DNA of 64,000 nt. It comes from Plotosus lineatus (taxonomy: Eukaryota; Chordata; Actinopteri; Siluriformes; Plotosidae). A program made the translations under genes and the position numbers. Below, piece by piece: positions 10,131 through 20,639 of the stretch (its first letter is position 1; each line of letters starts with the position of its first letter). The DNA lies in the NCBI GenBank assembly GCA_024760905.1, contig CM045735.1, positions 31,497,249 to 31,561,248 on the forward strand. Reading direction: 5' to 3'. The notes under the pieces were generated by a model, which was given only the letters and a program-made list of their open reading frames with translations, was not told the origin of the DNA and did not search any database.

Positions 10131-10329
10131 TGTTATTTTTTAATAATTTATTTGATTTAATTATGTATTTGTTTGATTTAATTTTGTGGATTTAGAGGGC
10201 GTTCACCTATGCTAATTGGAGCAACTGGTATGTGCTTTCAATTGACAAAGACAATGGGATTTACCAATCTAGGAAACAGCTGTGAACCATTCCAAGGTTT
10301 AAGAGGACTTCATGAACCCGGTGTAGGTT

Positions 10330-10632
10330 CATTCATTCATTCATTTTCAGAATTGCTTAATTTTAATTAGGGTATTGGGGAGGCTGGCGCCAATCTCAGC
10401 TGACTCTGGACTTAAACACGCTGACGATTATGCAGCCTACTCTTGATAAAAGTCAGCAATGGTTCTTTTACACCTCTCACCATAGACAGCAAGAAACATG
10501 AACGGCCTTTAATAACCCAGTTAGCTGTACTGGAGGGACAACAGTGACAACAACAGTGACAACCATTGACAGTGGGGCTTGAATCCCCGAGCTTAGGATC
10601 AGTAATCAAGCACCTTGCCACCATTGCCCCGT
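10330..10632 (-). repeat. SINE-B, nearly full length
   Basis: Same order as 9825-10130, including 'gcttgaatccccgagcttag' (reversed B box) and the closing 'accattgcccc' of the tRNA-Glu-like head. A short duplication of CAACAGTGACAA lies in the body. Confidence 0.85.
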
Positions 10633-10861
10633 CAGTGTAGATATTTATTATAAATTTTCTTTAGAAAAAATTTAAGAACTTATAAATGAATGAGGCCCAA
10701 TGATTTCTGATAGTGTTCCTGACCCAAGCCTCGACAAATGACGTGACCCGACAGTCGGTCCTGCGACCGATCAGCAGTCTTTTGAAACCTGTGAACGACG
10801 AAATGGTTGTGTACATATTTTACTCCCATAATGCAATGCATGATACCGCACATGGTGTGGT

Positions 10862-10950
10862 TTTGTTTTCTGGCTAAGATGGGCGCCAGCCTACCCATGA
10901 CCCTAATTAGGTTTAAACAGATTAAAAAATGAATTAATCTATGAATGAGT
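10862..10950 (+). repeat. SINE tail fragment (AATTAGG type)
   Basis: 'gggcgccagcctacccatga' then 'ccctaattaggtttaaacag' and an ATGAATGAG end; only the shared B/C tail remains. Confidence 0.65.
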
Positions 10951-11179
10951 GAGATTTTCAAATGATTGTTTTTTGTCGTTATTTATTTATTTTGGAATTG
11001 GGGTTGTATATGCACACTTGTTAATGCAAACTTAGTTTAATTTTATCAAGTACACATAGTTTATACATGGACACTGTAAGTATAAAACCCATTTGCTGCA
11101 TTTCTTTTCGTCAACCCACTTCATCATTATTGACCATTTGCCATTCAACTCCCATTGACCAGGTATTATTTAAGCAATG

Positions 11180-11310
11180 AACACTCTCAGGCCCTGCGAT
11201 GGTCAGGTGAGCTGTTCAGGGCGCACTGTTCTGGGTGTTTGCCCAATATCGGCTGAGATAGGCTCCATCCTCTCTGCAACCCTAATAGGATTATGTGGTT
11301 TGGCAAATGA
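11180..11310 (+). repeat. SINE-C tail fragment
   Basis: 'ccctgcgatggtcaggtgag', 'ggctgagataggctccatcc', 'ccctaataggattatgtggt', then AATGAGTGAGG. Confidence 0.7.
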
Positions 11311-11382
11311 GTGAGGGAGTTAATATAGCTTTACATTACTGTAGTGATGGAGGTATGACAATGAGATAGTTGTTTGTGTGGT

Positions 11383-11390
<8 letters not shown>

Positions 11391-11430
<40 letters not shown>

Positions 11431-11540
11431 TTTTATTTACAGAATTTGGCAGATCCAGATTGACTTTCAGATGTTTGCTGTAATCCCTTTCGAAAAACAT
11501 GCAACACTGTAAAGAAACTGAGTATACAGAGTCTGTTGAT

Positions 11541-11624
<84 letters not shown>

Positions 11625-11632
11625 ACACACTC
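11391..11632. repeat. (TA)n at 11391-11425 and (CA)n at 11541-11632
   Basis: Two microsatellites separated by about 115 bases of unidentified sequence. The VCVCV and YIYIY ORFs over them are artefacts. Confidence 0.95.
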
Positions 11633-11634
11633 AA

Positions 11635-12100
11635 AATGAAAAAGCATAAAGAAGTATTAAAAATCAAACCGGCACACATGGCAGATAATGCAGACGGGAT
11701 AAGAGCTATTCACAAGTCATGACAAGCTGAGTCAACATTAGACATACACATACACATGAGTGATATCAAACAGAGCTTTCAGATATGACTGAATCAACAT
11801 GAAGATAAAAATAATAAGGCAAGGGAAGCTATTATTCAGCCATGCTTTTCATAAGCCCATGCATGCACAATAAGACTGCAGATCATGAAAGAGTGGGGAA
11901 ATGAAATCTGTTAAAGCTCCAGCTTTTGATTGATTGATTATACAAGTAAGATTTTGATGTTGTATTAGACATAAAAGCTTTGCACATGCATACGGACAGA
12001 CAAGGTTGAATTATTCAATATTTCTTACCAGGATAAAATTAAGTTCTAAATATTTTTCAAAGTTGTAAATAGCATAAGTAAAAGTTGCTTACATTTCTTT
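11635..12100. other. No recognisable feature
   Basis: Unidentified AT-rich sequence with no ORF. Confidence 0.5.
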
Positions 12101-12104
12101 GTCT

Positions 12105-12329
12105 GTTCATTTTCTAAGCCACTTAACCCTATTTACGGTTATGGGAAGGCTGGTGCCTATCTCGGTTGACTCTGGGCAAAGGTGGGGTACACCTTGAACA
12201 GCTCGCAGATCACTGAAATGCCAACACAGCCATTCACACACCCTCACATTTACTTGCAAGTTGCAACAACCAGTTAGCCTGCTGTGAATGTTTTTGGACT
12301 GTTGGAGGAAGCCAGAGGACCGGGAGGTA
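12105..12329 (-). repeat. SINE-C, left part, split by a Tc1-like element
   Basis: Reverse SINE-C from the tail (CATTTTCTAAGCCACTTAAC) to 'gaggaagccagaggaccggg'. Exactly where the family continues with 'gaggaaacccatgcaagcac', a TA and a Tc1 terminal repeat begin. The missing head portion reappears at 18490-18590. Confidence 0.8.
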
Positions 12330-12377
12330 ATTCATTGCCCTCCATAATTATTGGAACTTCTGGTTAAGGCATGTTAA

Positions 12378-12720
12378 GAGAGATTTCCTTTTGGCTTTTC
12401 CCCTTTATTAGGGGTTGCAACAACGAATGAGTCGCACGTTTTGATTTGGCATAGGTTTTTATGTCACATGCCCTTCCTGACACAACCCTTTAGCAAGGGG
12501 CAGAAACACACTGAAGGCTTTGCAGCTACTCTTTACAAAAGTCAGAAATGGTTCTTTTACATGAACCTCTCACCATAGACAGTGAGAGACATGGCCTGCC
12601 TTTGATAACCCAGTTAGCTGCACTGGGGGGACAGTGACAACCTTGTAAAGAGTGGGACTTGAACCCCTAACCTTAGGATTAGCAATCCAGTGCCCTATAC
12701 CGTTAGACCACAACTGCCCT
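12378..12720 (-). repeat. SINE-A, full length, inserted in the Tc1-like element
   Basis: Plus strand reads the RTE-like tail (TTCCTTTTGGCTTTTCCCC, then 'atgcccttcctgacacaacc'), the SINE body, and the reversed tRNA-Glu-like head ending 'accacaactgccc'. A diverged direct repeat flanks it: GGTTAAGGCATGTTAAGAG on the left and GATTAAGATATGTTAAAAG on the right, the likely target-site duplication. Confidence 0.88.
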
Positions 12721-12769
12721 GATTAAGATATGTTAAAAGCCTTAAAAGAAATAACATTTTTATTGCAGA

Positions 12770-15700
12770 TAATGCAGCCATGAGGCGGGGGGGGGGGGGG
12801 GGGGGCACACTAACCAGTGTCTCTCCCCCTTATGCCGGTCCCAAGCCCGGATAAATGCAGAGGGTTGCGACAGGAAGGGAATCCGGCGTAAAACTTCTGC
12901 CACATTTAAAAAATGCAAATGATCAATACAGAATTCATACCGGATCGGTCGAGGCCCGGGTTAACAACGACCGCCATCAGTGCTGTCAACCAACAGGGTG
13001 CTGATGGAAATTGGACTACTGTTGGTCGAAGACGTCGAAGAAGGAGAGGCGGGAGGCGTGTCCATCGCCAGAGAGAGAAGAGGAAATGCGTGAGCCTAGG
13101 ACTGAGAGTAGGGACTTTGAATGTTGGAACTATGCAAGGAAAAGATAGGGAGCTGGCTGACATGATGCAGAGGAGGAAGGTGGACATACTGTGTGTTCAG
13201 GAGACAAGGTGGAAAGGTAGAAAGGCTAGAAGCTTAGTAGCAGGGTTTAAACTGTTTTATAATGGTGTGGATGGGAAGAGAAATGGAGTAAAGTCATCTT
13301 GAAGGAGGAGTTTGTCAGGAATGTTCTAGACGTGAAAAGAGTGTCAGACAGAGTGATGAGTCTCAAGTTAGAAATTGAAGGCGTGATGGTCAATGTTGTT
13401 AGTGCTTATGCCCCACAGGCAGGATGTAAGCTAGAAGAGAAGGAGAGATTCTGGAGTGATTTAGATGAAGTGATGCAGAGTACCCCCAGAGGTGAAAGAG
13501 TGGTCATTGGAGCAGACTTCAATGGACATGTTGGTGCAGGCAACAGAGGGGACGAGGAAGTGATGGGCAGGTTTGGTATCCAGGACAGGAACACAGAAGG
13601 ACAGATGTTGATCGATTTTGCAAAAAGGATGGAAATGGCTGTGGTGAATACTTTCTTCAAGAAGAAACAGAAGCATAGGGTGACTTATGAAAGCGGAGGT
13701 AAGAGCACACAGGTAGACTACATCTTGTGCAGGCGAAGTAATTTGAAGGAAGTCAGTGACTGCAAAGTAGTAGTTGGTGAGAGTGTTGCCAAACAGCATA
13801 GAATGGTGATGTGCAGGATGACACTGATGGTGAGAAAGGTGAAAAAGGCAAAGGCAGAGCAGAAGACAAAGTGGTGGAAGCTGAAAAAGGAAGAGTGTCG
13901 TGTTGTCTTCAAGGAGGAGTTGAAACAGGCTTTGGGTAGTCAGGAAGTGCTTCCAGAGGACTGGACAACCACAGCCAATGTGATCAGGGAGACTGGTAGG
14001 AGAGTACTTGGTGTGTCCTCTGGAAGGAAAGTAGATAAGGAAACTTGGTGGTGGAATGAGGAAGTGCAGGAGTGTGTACAAAAGAAGAGGTTAGCCAAGA
14101 AGAAGTGGGACATTGAGAGGACGAAAGAGAGTAAACAGGAGTACAGGGAGACACAGCGTAAGGCGAAGGTAGTAGTGTCAAAGGCCAAACAGAGGGCGTA
14201 TGATGACTTGTATGCTTGGTTGAACAGTAAGGAGGGAGAAAATGATCTATACAGGTTAGCACAGCAGAGAAATAGAGATGGGAAAGACGTGCAGCAAGTT
14301 AGAGTGATAAAGGACAGAGAGGGAAATGTATTGACTGATGACAGAAATGTGCTGGGAAGATGGAAAGAGTACTTTGAAGAGCTGATGAATGAGGAAAATG
14401 AGAGAGAAAAAAGAGTAGAAGGGGTGACCGTTGAGGACCAGGAAGTAGCAAAGATTAGTAAGGGAGAAGTGACGAGGGCATTGAACAGGATGAAGAGTGG
14501 AAAGGCAGTTGGCCCTGATGACATACCAGTTGAGGTATGGAAGTGTCTAGGGGAGGTAGCAGTAGCTTTTCTGACAAGAATATTCAACAAGGTCTTAGAA
14601 AGTGAGCAGATGCCAGAGGAATGGAGGAGAAGTGTGCTTGTGCCCATTTTTAAGAACAAGGGAGATGTACAGAGTTGTGGCAACTACAGAGGGATAAAGT
14701 TGATAAGCCATACAATGAAGCTATGGGAAAGAATAGTGGAAGCAAGACTAAGGGCAGAGGTCAGCATTTGTGAACAACAGTTTGGTTTCATGCCAAGAAA
14801 GAGCACCACAGATGCAGTGTTTGCTTTGAGGATGTTAATAGAGAAGTACAGAGAAGGTCAGAAGGAGCTGCATTGTGCCTTTGTGGATCTGGAGAAAGCA
14901 TATGACAGGGTGCCGAGAGAAGAACTGTGGTATTGTATGAGGAAGTCTGGAGTGACAGAGAAGTATGTTAGAGTGGTGCAGGACATGTATGAGAGATGTA
15001 AGACAGTGGTGAGGTGTGCTGTCGGTGTGACAGAAGAGTTCAAGGTGGAGGTGGGACTGCATCAAGGGTGAGCTCTCAGCCCCTTCTTGTTTGCTATGGT
15101 GATGGACAGGCTAACAGACGAGGTTAGACAAGAATCTCCATGGACTATAATGTTTGCAGATGACATCGTGATCTGTAGTGAGAGCAGAGACCAAGTGGAG
15201 GAAAATCTAGAGAGGTGGAGGTATGCCCTGGAAAGGAGGGAATCGAAGGTTAGTCTTAGTAAGACAGAATACATGTGTGTGAACGACAAGGACCCAAGAG
15301 GAACTTTGAGGTTACAGGGGGCAGAGATAAGAAAGGTGGAGGATTTTAAGTACTTAGGCTCAACAATCCAGAGCAATGGAGAGTGTGGAAAAGAGGTGAA
15401 GAAGCGCGTGCAGGCAGGTTGGAATAGATGGAGAAAAGTGTCCGGTGTGATTTGTGATAGGAGAGTATCGGCAAGAATGAAGGTTGATGAGGCCAGCAAT
15501 GTTGTATGGTTTAGAGACAGTGGCCCTGGGGAAAAGACAGGAGTCAGAGTTGGAGGTAGCAGAGATGAAAATGTTGAGGTTCTCTTTGGGAGTAACGAGG
15601 ATGGATAGGATCAGAAATGAGTACATCAGAGGGACAGCACATGTTAGATGTTTTGGAGACAAAGTCAGAGAGGCTAGATTGAGATGGTTTGGACATGTAC

Positions 15701-15922
15701 AGAGGAGGGATAGTGAGTATATTGGTCGTAGGATGCTGAGGTTGGAACTACCAGGCAAAAGGCCCAGAGGAAGACCAAAGAGAAGATTTATGGATGCGGT
15801 GAAGGCGGACATGAAGGTCATTGGAGTAAGAGTAGAAGATGCAGAGGATAGGGAGAGATGGAGGCAGATCATTTGCTGTGGCGACCCCTGAAGGGAACAA
15901 CCGAAAGGAAAAGAAGAAGAAG
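12770..15922 (+). mobile_element. RTE-type LINE, copy B (full length)
   Basis: Begins with AATGCAGCCATGAGG and a poly-G run (12786-12804), then a 5' UTR containing 'gttgcgacaggaagggaatc', and ends 'ggcgacccctgaagggaaca' plus GAA repeats. An 8-base direct repeat ATTGCAGA at 12762-12769 and 15923-15930 is the likely target-site duplication. At 3.15 kb it covers the whole family structure: 5' UTR, endonuclease, RT, C-terminal domain and a 3' UTR of only about 30 bases. Confidence 0.93.
12913..15891 (+). pseudogene. RTE copy B endonuclease-RT polyprotein, broken
   Basis: Order of domains: basic N terminus (RRRRRRRGGRR), AP-endonuclease with [32 protein letters not shown] and QHRMV; linker; RT with [20 protein letters not shown], the motif A block [17 protein letters not shown] and MFADDIVICSES; C-terminal domain ending CCGDP. 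The frame runs 12913-13302, then 13299-15071 (590 aa) after a small deletion (NGVKSS-stop in place of NGVxVILKEE). A TGA at 15069-15071 replaces the Ser of HQGSALSP, and a 17-base deletion near 15480 shifts the C-terminal part. Dead, with only these few lesions. Confidence 0.93.
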
Positions 15923-16359
15923 ATTGCAGAAGCTACTCTCACTCAGAAAATTGTAGAAAAATCTACCATTCAACTAAAGTGAATTTAAAGTGGGGAAAAA
16001 ACCTCAGACTAAGAAATACTTATTTTTCATAAAATCACCTGTTCCACAATTATTGACACCCCTAACAATTCCTAGGGAATAAATGAATATAATTGAAGTA
16101 TTTCTGCCATTTCTACAGTAGTTTACAAAGTTGATCAGAGTATCTAGGAACATTTAATTAGTACAGTCGGCTCTCTATTTACGAAAACCTCTGAATACGA
16201 AAAACATTTTCCTAAATTTTCAGCCTCTGTATACGAAACAACATCTTCTTACAAAAAAGCCCCAAACACACCATTCAAAAATTCAAATGTGCCATTTAAA
16301 CATTCAAATGTGCCGTTCAAACATTCAAACAATGCACAAGTTGCTCTCCATTGACTCTC

Positions 16360-16470
16360 CCAACATTCCACCCCGCTGGCCTCCCATTAGCTAGGAGGGA
16401 TGACGCAGCTCCCTCCCATTGGCTATCTCCCAGCATCCCGCCCCGCTGGCCTCCCACTGGCTCGGAGAGA
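16360..16470 (+). promoter_or_regulatory. Promoter-like region of the Tigger element
   Basis: Two imperfect copies of a roughly 38-base unit (centred on 'ccgctggcctccca') contain inverted CCAAT boxes (ATTGGCT at about 16419) and GC-box-like 'cccgcccc'. They lie 130-240 bases upstream of the ATG at 16600. No clear TATA box. Inference from position and motif content. Confidence 0.4.
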
Positions 16471-16599
16471 GCTGAACTGTACCCATTACTGTACCCATAC
16501 TTCTTGTTTGTCACACGTGTAAAGGAGAGTTGAACAGGACTGTTGGCTCTTGAGTTTTTTTGAGCGTGATCATTGCAGCGTTATATTTTGTTATTCATC

Positions 16600-17049
16600 A
16601 TGGGCCCCAAGAAAGTGATTCCCAGTGACATCGAAAAGAAGAAGCGAGCTCCATCATCAATTGAAGTGAAACAGGAGATAATGAAAAAATACAAAAGTGG
16701 GATGCGGTTGAACGAACTCGCTAAGGAGTATGGCCGAAACCCCTCTATCATCGGAACAATACTAAAGCAGAAGGAGACCTTAAAAGCGACGAACCATTTG
16801 AAAGGTCTCTCTGTGATATCGAAAAAGAGGTCGTCACTGAATGACGAGATGGAGAGACTGTTACTCCTTTGGATAAAGGAGAAAGAAACTGCCGGAGATA
16901 CAGTGACACAGGCAATAATTTCAGAAAGAGCAACCGCCATATTTAGTGACTTCGTGAAGGAGGGTGGGGGTGAGGGTTCTTCGGACCAGCAACCTCCGGA
17001 CTTAAAAGCGTCACATGGGTGGTTCGAGAGATTTAAAAAAGGTAAATAA
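16600..17049 (+). CDS. Tigger transposase N-terminal DNA-binding protein (149 aa, no catalytic domain)
   Basis: MGPKK start, then a psq-type helix-turn-helix at about residues 20-70 (IEVKQEIMKKYKSGMRLNEL, AKEYGRNPSIIGTILKQKE) and a CENP-B-type helix-turn-helix at about 80-147 (NDEMERLLLLWIKEKETAGD, AIISERATAIFSDF, ASHGWFERFKKGK). Tigger transposases usually run to about 500 residues with a DDE domain after this point; here the frame stops at 17047-17049 and the sequence jumps to the 3' end. The earlier in-frame start at 16573 lacks the family MGPKK beginning, so 16600 is preferred. The frame has no internal lesion, unlike nearly every other ORF in the window. Confidence 0.85.
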   Translation: MGPKKVIPSDIEKKKRAPSSIEVKQEIMKKYKSGMRLNELAKEYGRNPSIIGTILKQKETLKATNHLKGLSVISKKRSSLNDEMERLLLLWIKEKETAGDTVTQAIISERATAIFSDFVKEGGGEGSSDQQPPDLKASHGWFERFKKGK

Positions 17050-17289
17050 TTTTCTTTTACTTTTAACATATATTTCATACATATTTCATACAAAATTGGT
17101 GTACTTTTATCATTTTTAAAGAGTTTATGGGGTAGTCTTGGGAGCCTTTGAACAAATCACGCTTTTCGCATGTAAAATGCGCCTCTACTTACGAAAACTC
17201 CAGGTTACAAAAAAAGGCGCTAGAATGGATTCATTTCGTAAGTAGAGGGCCGACTAATTCATCACTTCCTGTTTCCCTGTGGAATAAAT

Positions 17290-18330
17290 ATGACATGTCA
17301 CAGAAGCCATTTCTCTTATTCACTTTTCCACTTGGGAAAGACAAAGGAACGCACCATTCAAGTAAGGCAGATGTGTGTCGACCTTCACAAGTCAGGCAAT
17401 GGCCTGCACCTCCTATATCTACTGTCATAGGAATCATTAAGCGGAAAACAGCTGGAACAGTGGTAAACAAGCCTGGATGAGGACACGAGGTTATTTTGCC
17501 TCCAGACACAGTGAAGAGGATAGTAAGAGAAATAAAAAATTCTTCTAAACTCATGCCAAAGAATTGCAACAAATGGGAGCAAAGTCACAAAGTCTCCAAA
17601 ATAACCATCAGGCTCCATCTTCATGCCAACAAGCTGTTTGGGAGGCATGCAGGGAAAAAACTTTTCTTACTCACAATCATAAATGCAAACGTCTGGAGTT
17701 CGCTAAATGGTACTGGGACTTCAGCTGGTACAATGTGCTTTGGTCAGATGAGACCAAGATAGAGCTTTTGGCATCAAACACTCTAAGTGGGTGAGGTGGA
17801 ACACAAATGATGAGTATGTAGAAAAGCACCTCATGCACACTGTGAAGTATGATGGATGATTGGAGAGGATGTGTGTCTGTTTCTCTTCTACAAGTCCTGG
17901 AAACCTTGTTGGAGTGCATGACCTCATGAATGCTTTGAAATACAAGCACAGTTTAAATAAAAATCTGGTGGTCTGTGTCTAAAAGCTGAAGATGGGGGGG
18001 TTGGGGGTCACTGGATCTTTTGACAAGATAATGATCCTAAATATGTGTCCAAATTGACGGTTCACCACACACAGATCAAGCTTCTACCATGGCCATTTCC
18101 GTTCCGAGACCTCAACTTCATTGAAAAAAGGAGAGGACCCAGGTTGCTGGATGATTTAGAAAGATTGTGCAGTCAGGAATGCTCTAAGATTTCTCTTCCT
18201 GTGTTCTCCCATCTTGTGAAAGATTCTAGAAGATTAGATGCTGGTTTGTTGCCCAAAAGAAGTTGTACAAAGCATTATCATCAGGGGGCTAATAATTGTG
18301 GCACACATGATTTGATGAAAAATAATTAGT
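17290..18330 (+). pseudogene. Tc1-like transposase pseudogene
   Basis: Readable in several frames: RRLHANGLFGR-type block (IRLHLHANKLFGRHAGKK), 'KRLEFAKWYWDFSWYNVLWS' then DETKIELL (first catalytic Asp in WSDETK), and a decayed FQQDNDPKHT-like segment near 18010-18050 (FDKIMILNMCPN). The end of the catalytic domain near 18110-18140 is degraded. Many stops and frameshifts. Confidence 0.8.
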
Positions 18331-18489
18331 TCTTAGTGTGGGATTTTTCCCCACTGAATAAATGCATTTGAGTTTCCTCTTTTTTCCCATTGTGGTCCAA
18401 TATTATTTAGAAAAAAAACCCACTAAATTTATTGGAAGCTAAACAACACATCTTAACCAGGGGTGCAAATAATTATAGAGAGAAGTGTA

Positions 18490-18590
18490 TATGTAAGCAT
18501 GAGGACAACACTCAAACTCCACACAGAAACGCCTAAAAACAGGACTTGAACCTAGAACCTTCATGCTGTGAGGCAGACATACTAATAATG
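18490..18590 (-). repeat. SINE-C, right part (continues 12105-12329)
   Basis: Reads 'caaactccacacagaaacgc', reversed B box 'gacttgaacctagaaccttc' and 'tgctgtgaggcagacatact'. This is precisely the portion missing at 12329, so one SINE was split by the Tc1-like element. Confidence 0.8.
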
Positions 18591-18659
18591 ATGGCAATGT
18601 GTAGCTCATTGTTGGAAGTTGTAAATAGAGAAAGTTAAGATAAAGGTTACTAGTTTAAG

Positions 18660-19700
18660 GAATTATCTCATCAAAAGTTAATATTTTGTAAATACTATTC
18701 ATATTTTTGTTCACTTTTGGCAACATTTTACTGCAGTGAAACTTCTCAAATACCTGGCGAATAAGCTGTGTTGGATTTTTATTGTCAGGAAATAGGTCAA
18801 TTTCAGAAATCTCCAAGGCTTTTCCACACCTTTTCTTGAACACTGACAGCATATTGCTCTGACCCGGTAAGGCATGGATGCAACAAGACTTCTGTATATC
18901 TGAGAAAAAGGCATTAACAGTAGATCCTATAAGTTCTGTATGATGTGCAGTTGGGGTTCCATGGACAAGGCTTGTTTGTCCAGCACATCCTACAGATGCT
19001 TGATAGTATTGAGATCAGGAATTTGGAGGCCAGGTCAACACCTTGAACTCATTTCCATGATTTGAAAACCATTTGTGCACAGCAGTCTGGCATGGTATGT
19101 TATCCCACCATTAGGATATATTGTCACCATGAAGGGGTGAACTTGGACAATGCTTAGGTAGGTGCTACATGCCAAAGCAACATTCTTATGAATACCATGG
19201 CTTCGTAGCATTATATGGCCTTTACCAGCTTGCATTCTTTCCAAAGTACATTCCCTGGGTAGTGATGTACATGACATAAAATAAAATGTGATTTATCAGA
19301 CCAGACCACCGTTTTGCCTTGCTCCATGCTGCTCATGCATATATTGTAGACACTCTCAGCATTGGACAAGGATTAGCATGGGCACTATGACCAGTATGCA
19401 GCAACACAGCCCCATACACATCAAGCTGTTGTGCTCTGTGTGGGTTCTGACACTGTACTCTCATAGCCTTGTCCCACCTCCCCCCTTTTTTTTAGCAGTT
19501 TGTGCTACATTAACTCTTCTGTTGGACTAGCATAGATGGGCTTTCATTTACTCTGCACTCACATCAACGAGCCTACTGTCAGTTCGTTGTTTTCATGGAT
19601 CACTTTTAGTAGGTGCTAACCACTGCATACCAGGAACATCCTATGAGATATTGCATTTTGGACATGCTCTAATCAGCGGAATAGCCATCAGAGTTTGACC
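18660..19700 (-). pseudogene. Second Tc1-like transposase relic
   Basis: On the minus strand: a WSDQ/WSDxS-like segment near 19300 (the plus strand reads 'gatttatcagaccagaccac'), VHPFMVTIYPNGG (19080-19135), a CHTA-like block then FQIMEMSSRC-VLTWPPN-like sequence at 19030-19080, DLNTIKHL-like sequence near 19000, and SLVASMPYRVRA at about 18840-18880 near the C terminus. Order and spacing fit a Tc1 transposase of a different subfamily from the one at 17290. Heavily decayed; no terminal repeats identified. Confidence 0.75.
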
Positions 19701-20285
19701 TTCAGGAGAGCTGCTTAGAATGAGTATGTATGTTCAAATTCTGACTTTTACTATATAAGCAAATTATAAATACTGTATAAATATATATTATTCTGTTACA
19801 GTTACAATTACAATTATTTAATACACTTATTGACTTTGGAAATATTGTGCATTTATTGAGATGAAAAAAATATACACCATATTATTATTATTATTATTAT
19901 TAAATGTGCTTTCACCTCAGACATCCTCAAGGACATTTCATAAACCAGTTGATAATTGTGTCTGCTTGACATTATGGAATGAGTTGTATAGAAAAGTATT
20001 TAAATATTTAATTGATTGTTCTGTTATGTATAAATTCTCAGTAAACGTGTACTGTCACTTTAAGAGGACTCTTCAAGGTTTCAAGGTTTGTAAATAGAAC
20101 AAAAAACTTTTTCTACGTCTGCCGCCCACATGGTTCAAGCACATGGTTTTCTTAGTGCAAACAACCAGCCTTTATTTTATTATGTTTTGTAATATAAAAT
20201 ATGTGCCTTTATTTTAGTCATATATGATAAATGACTCTGGAATGGAGAACAACCAGCGAGTAGACCATCACTTTGTCATAGAGAC
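19701..20285. other. No recognisable feature
   Basis: AT-rich; a short ORF at 19861-20097 with an ATT run has no recognisable similarity. Confidence 0.5.
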
Positions 20286-20289
20286 TACA

Positions 20290-20615
20290 ATTTTAATCAT
20301 TGTTAGCACATCTGCTTCACAGCAAGAAGGTCAGGGTTGAATTCCAGGGATCTGGCGTTTCTGTGTGGAGTTTGTTCTCAACAGGTTTATACAGTATTTC
20401 CTCTGGGCACTCTGGTTTCCTCCCACAGTAGGCTAATGGACTGTTCTAAATCGTCCATAAGTACAGTATGCATGTGTGAATGGTTGTGTGTCTGCTGGCC
20501 TTGTAATGGCTTGCCAAGTTGTCCCCACTCTTTCATAGAGTTGGTTGAGATAGGTGCCAGCCTTTCCACCACCCTAATTTGGATCAAGTGGCTAACAAAT
20601 TTAATGAATGAATAG
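20290..20615 (+). repeat. SINE-C, nearly full length
   Basis: 'cattgttagcacatctgctt', B box 'agggttgaattccagg', body 'ctctggtttcctcccacagt', tail 'accctaatttggatcaagtg' and AATGAATGAATAG. Confidence 0.85.
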
Positions 20616-20639
20616 TAAAATATATGTGTGTTTAATAGA

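Larger units (their letters stand above)
16164..17256 (+). mobile_element. Tigger (pogo-type) element, internally deleted
   Basis: Left terminal repeat CAGTCGGCTCTCTATTTACG (preceded by TA) is matched by the reversed right end 'cgtaagtagagggccgact'. Both terminal regions also carry TACGAAAA strings. Inside are a promoter-like region, a 149-aa ORF for the DNA-binding half of the transposase, and about 200 bases of 3' region shared with 46124-46294. The DDE catalytic half is absent. It sits inside the Tc1-like element. Confidence 0.88.
12330..18489 (+). mobile_element. Tc1-like DNA transposon, split by three later insertions
   Basis: Left terminal repeat from about 12330 (ATAATTATTGG then TCTGGTTAAG) is matched by the right one near 18450-18489 (CTTAACCAGGGG then ATAATTAT, reversed). 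The element's own DNA survives as 12330-12377, 12721-12769, 15931-16163 and 17257-18489, about 1.55 kb in total, normal for Tc1. Between these lie a SINE-A, RTE copy B and a Tigger element. The transposase is at 17290-18330. Confidence 0.8.

Noticed and set aside
10985..11010. Isolated mariner terminal repeat (TTTTGGAATTGGGGTTGTA)
   Set aside because: It resembles the outer end of the long-TIR mariner family, but with no second end or body I do not annotate it.
11336..11679. Cys/Val-rich ORFs over CA tracts (also 27402, 28865, 33373, 39651, 57062)
   Set aside because: Low-complexity microsatellite translation.
13940..14683. 247-aa minus-strand ORF
   Set aside because: Exact antisense of the RTE copy B frame; composition (Ser/Pro/Leu/Cys-rich) is that of a shadow.
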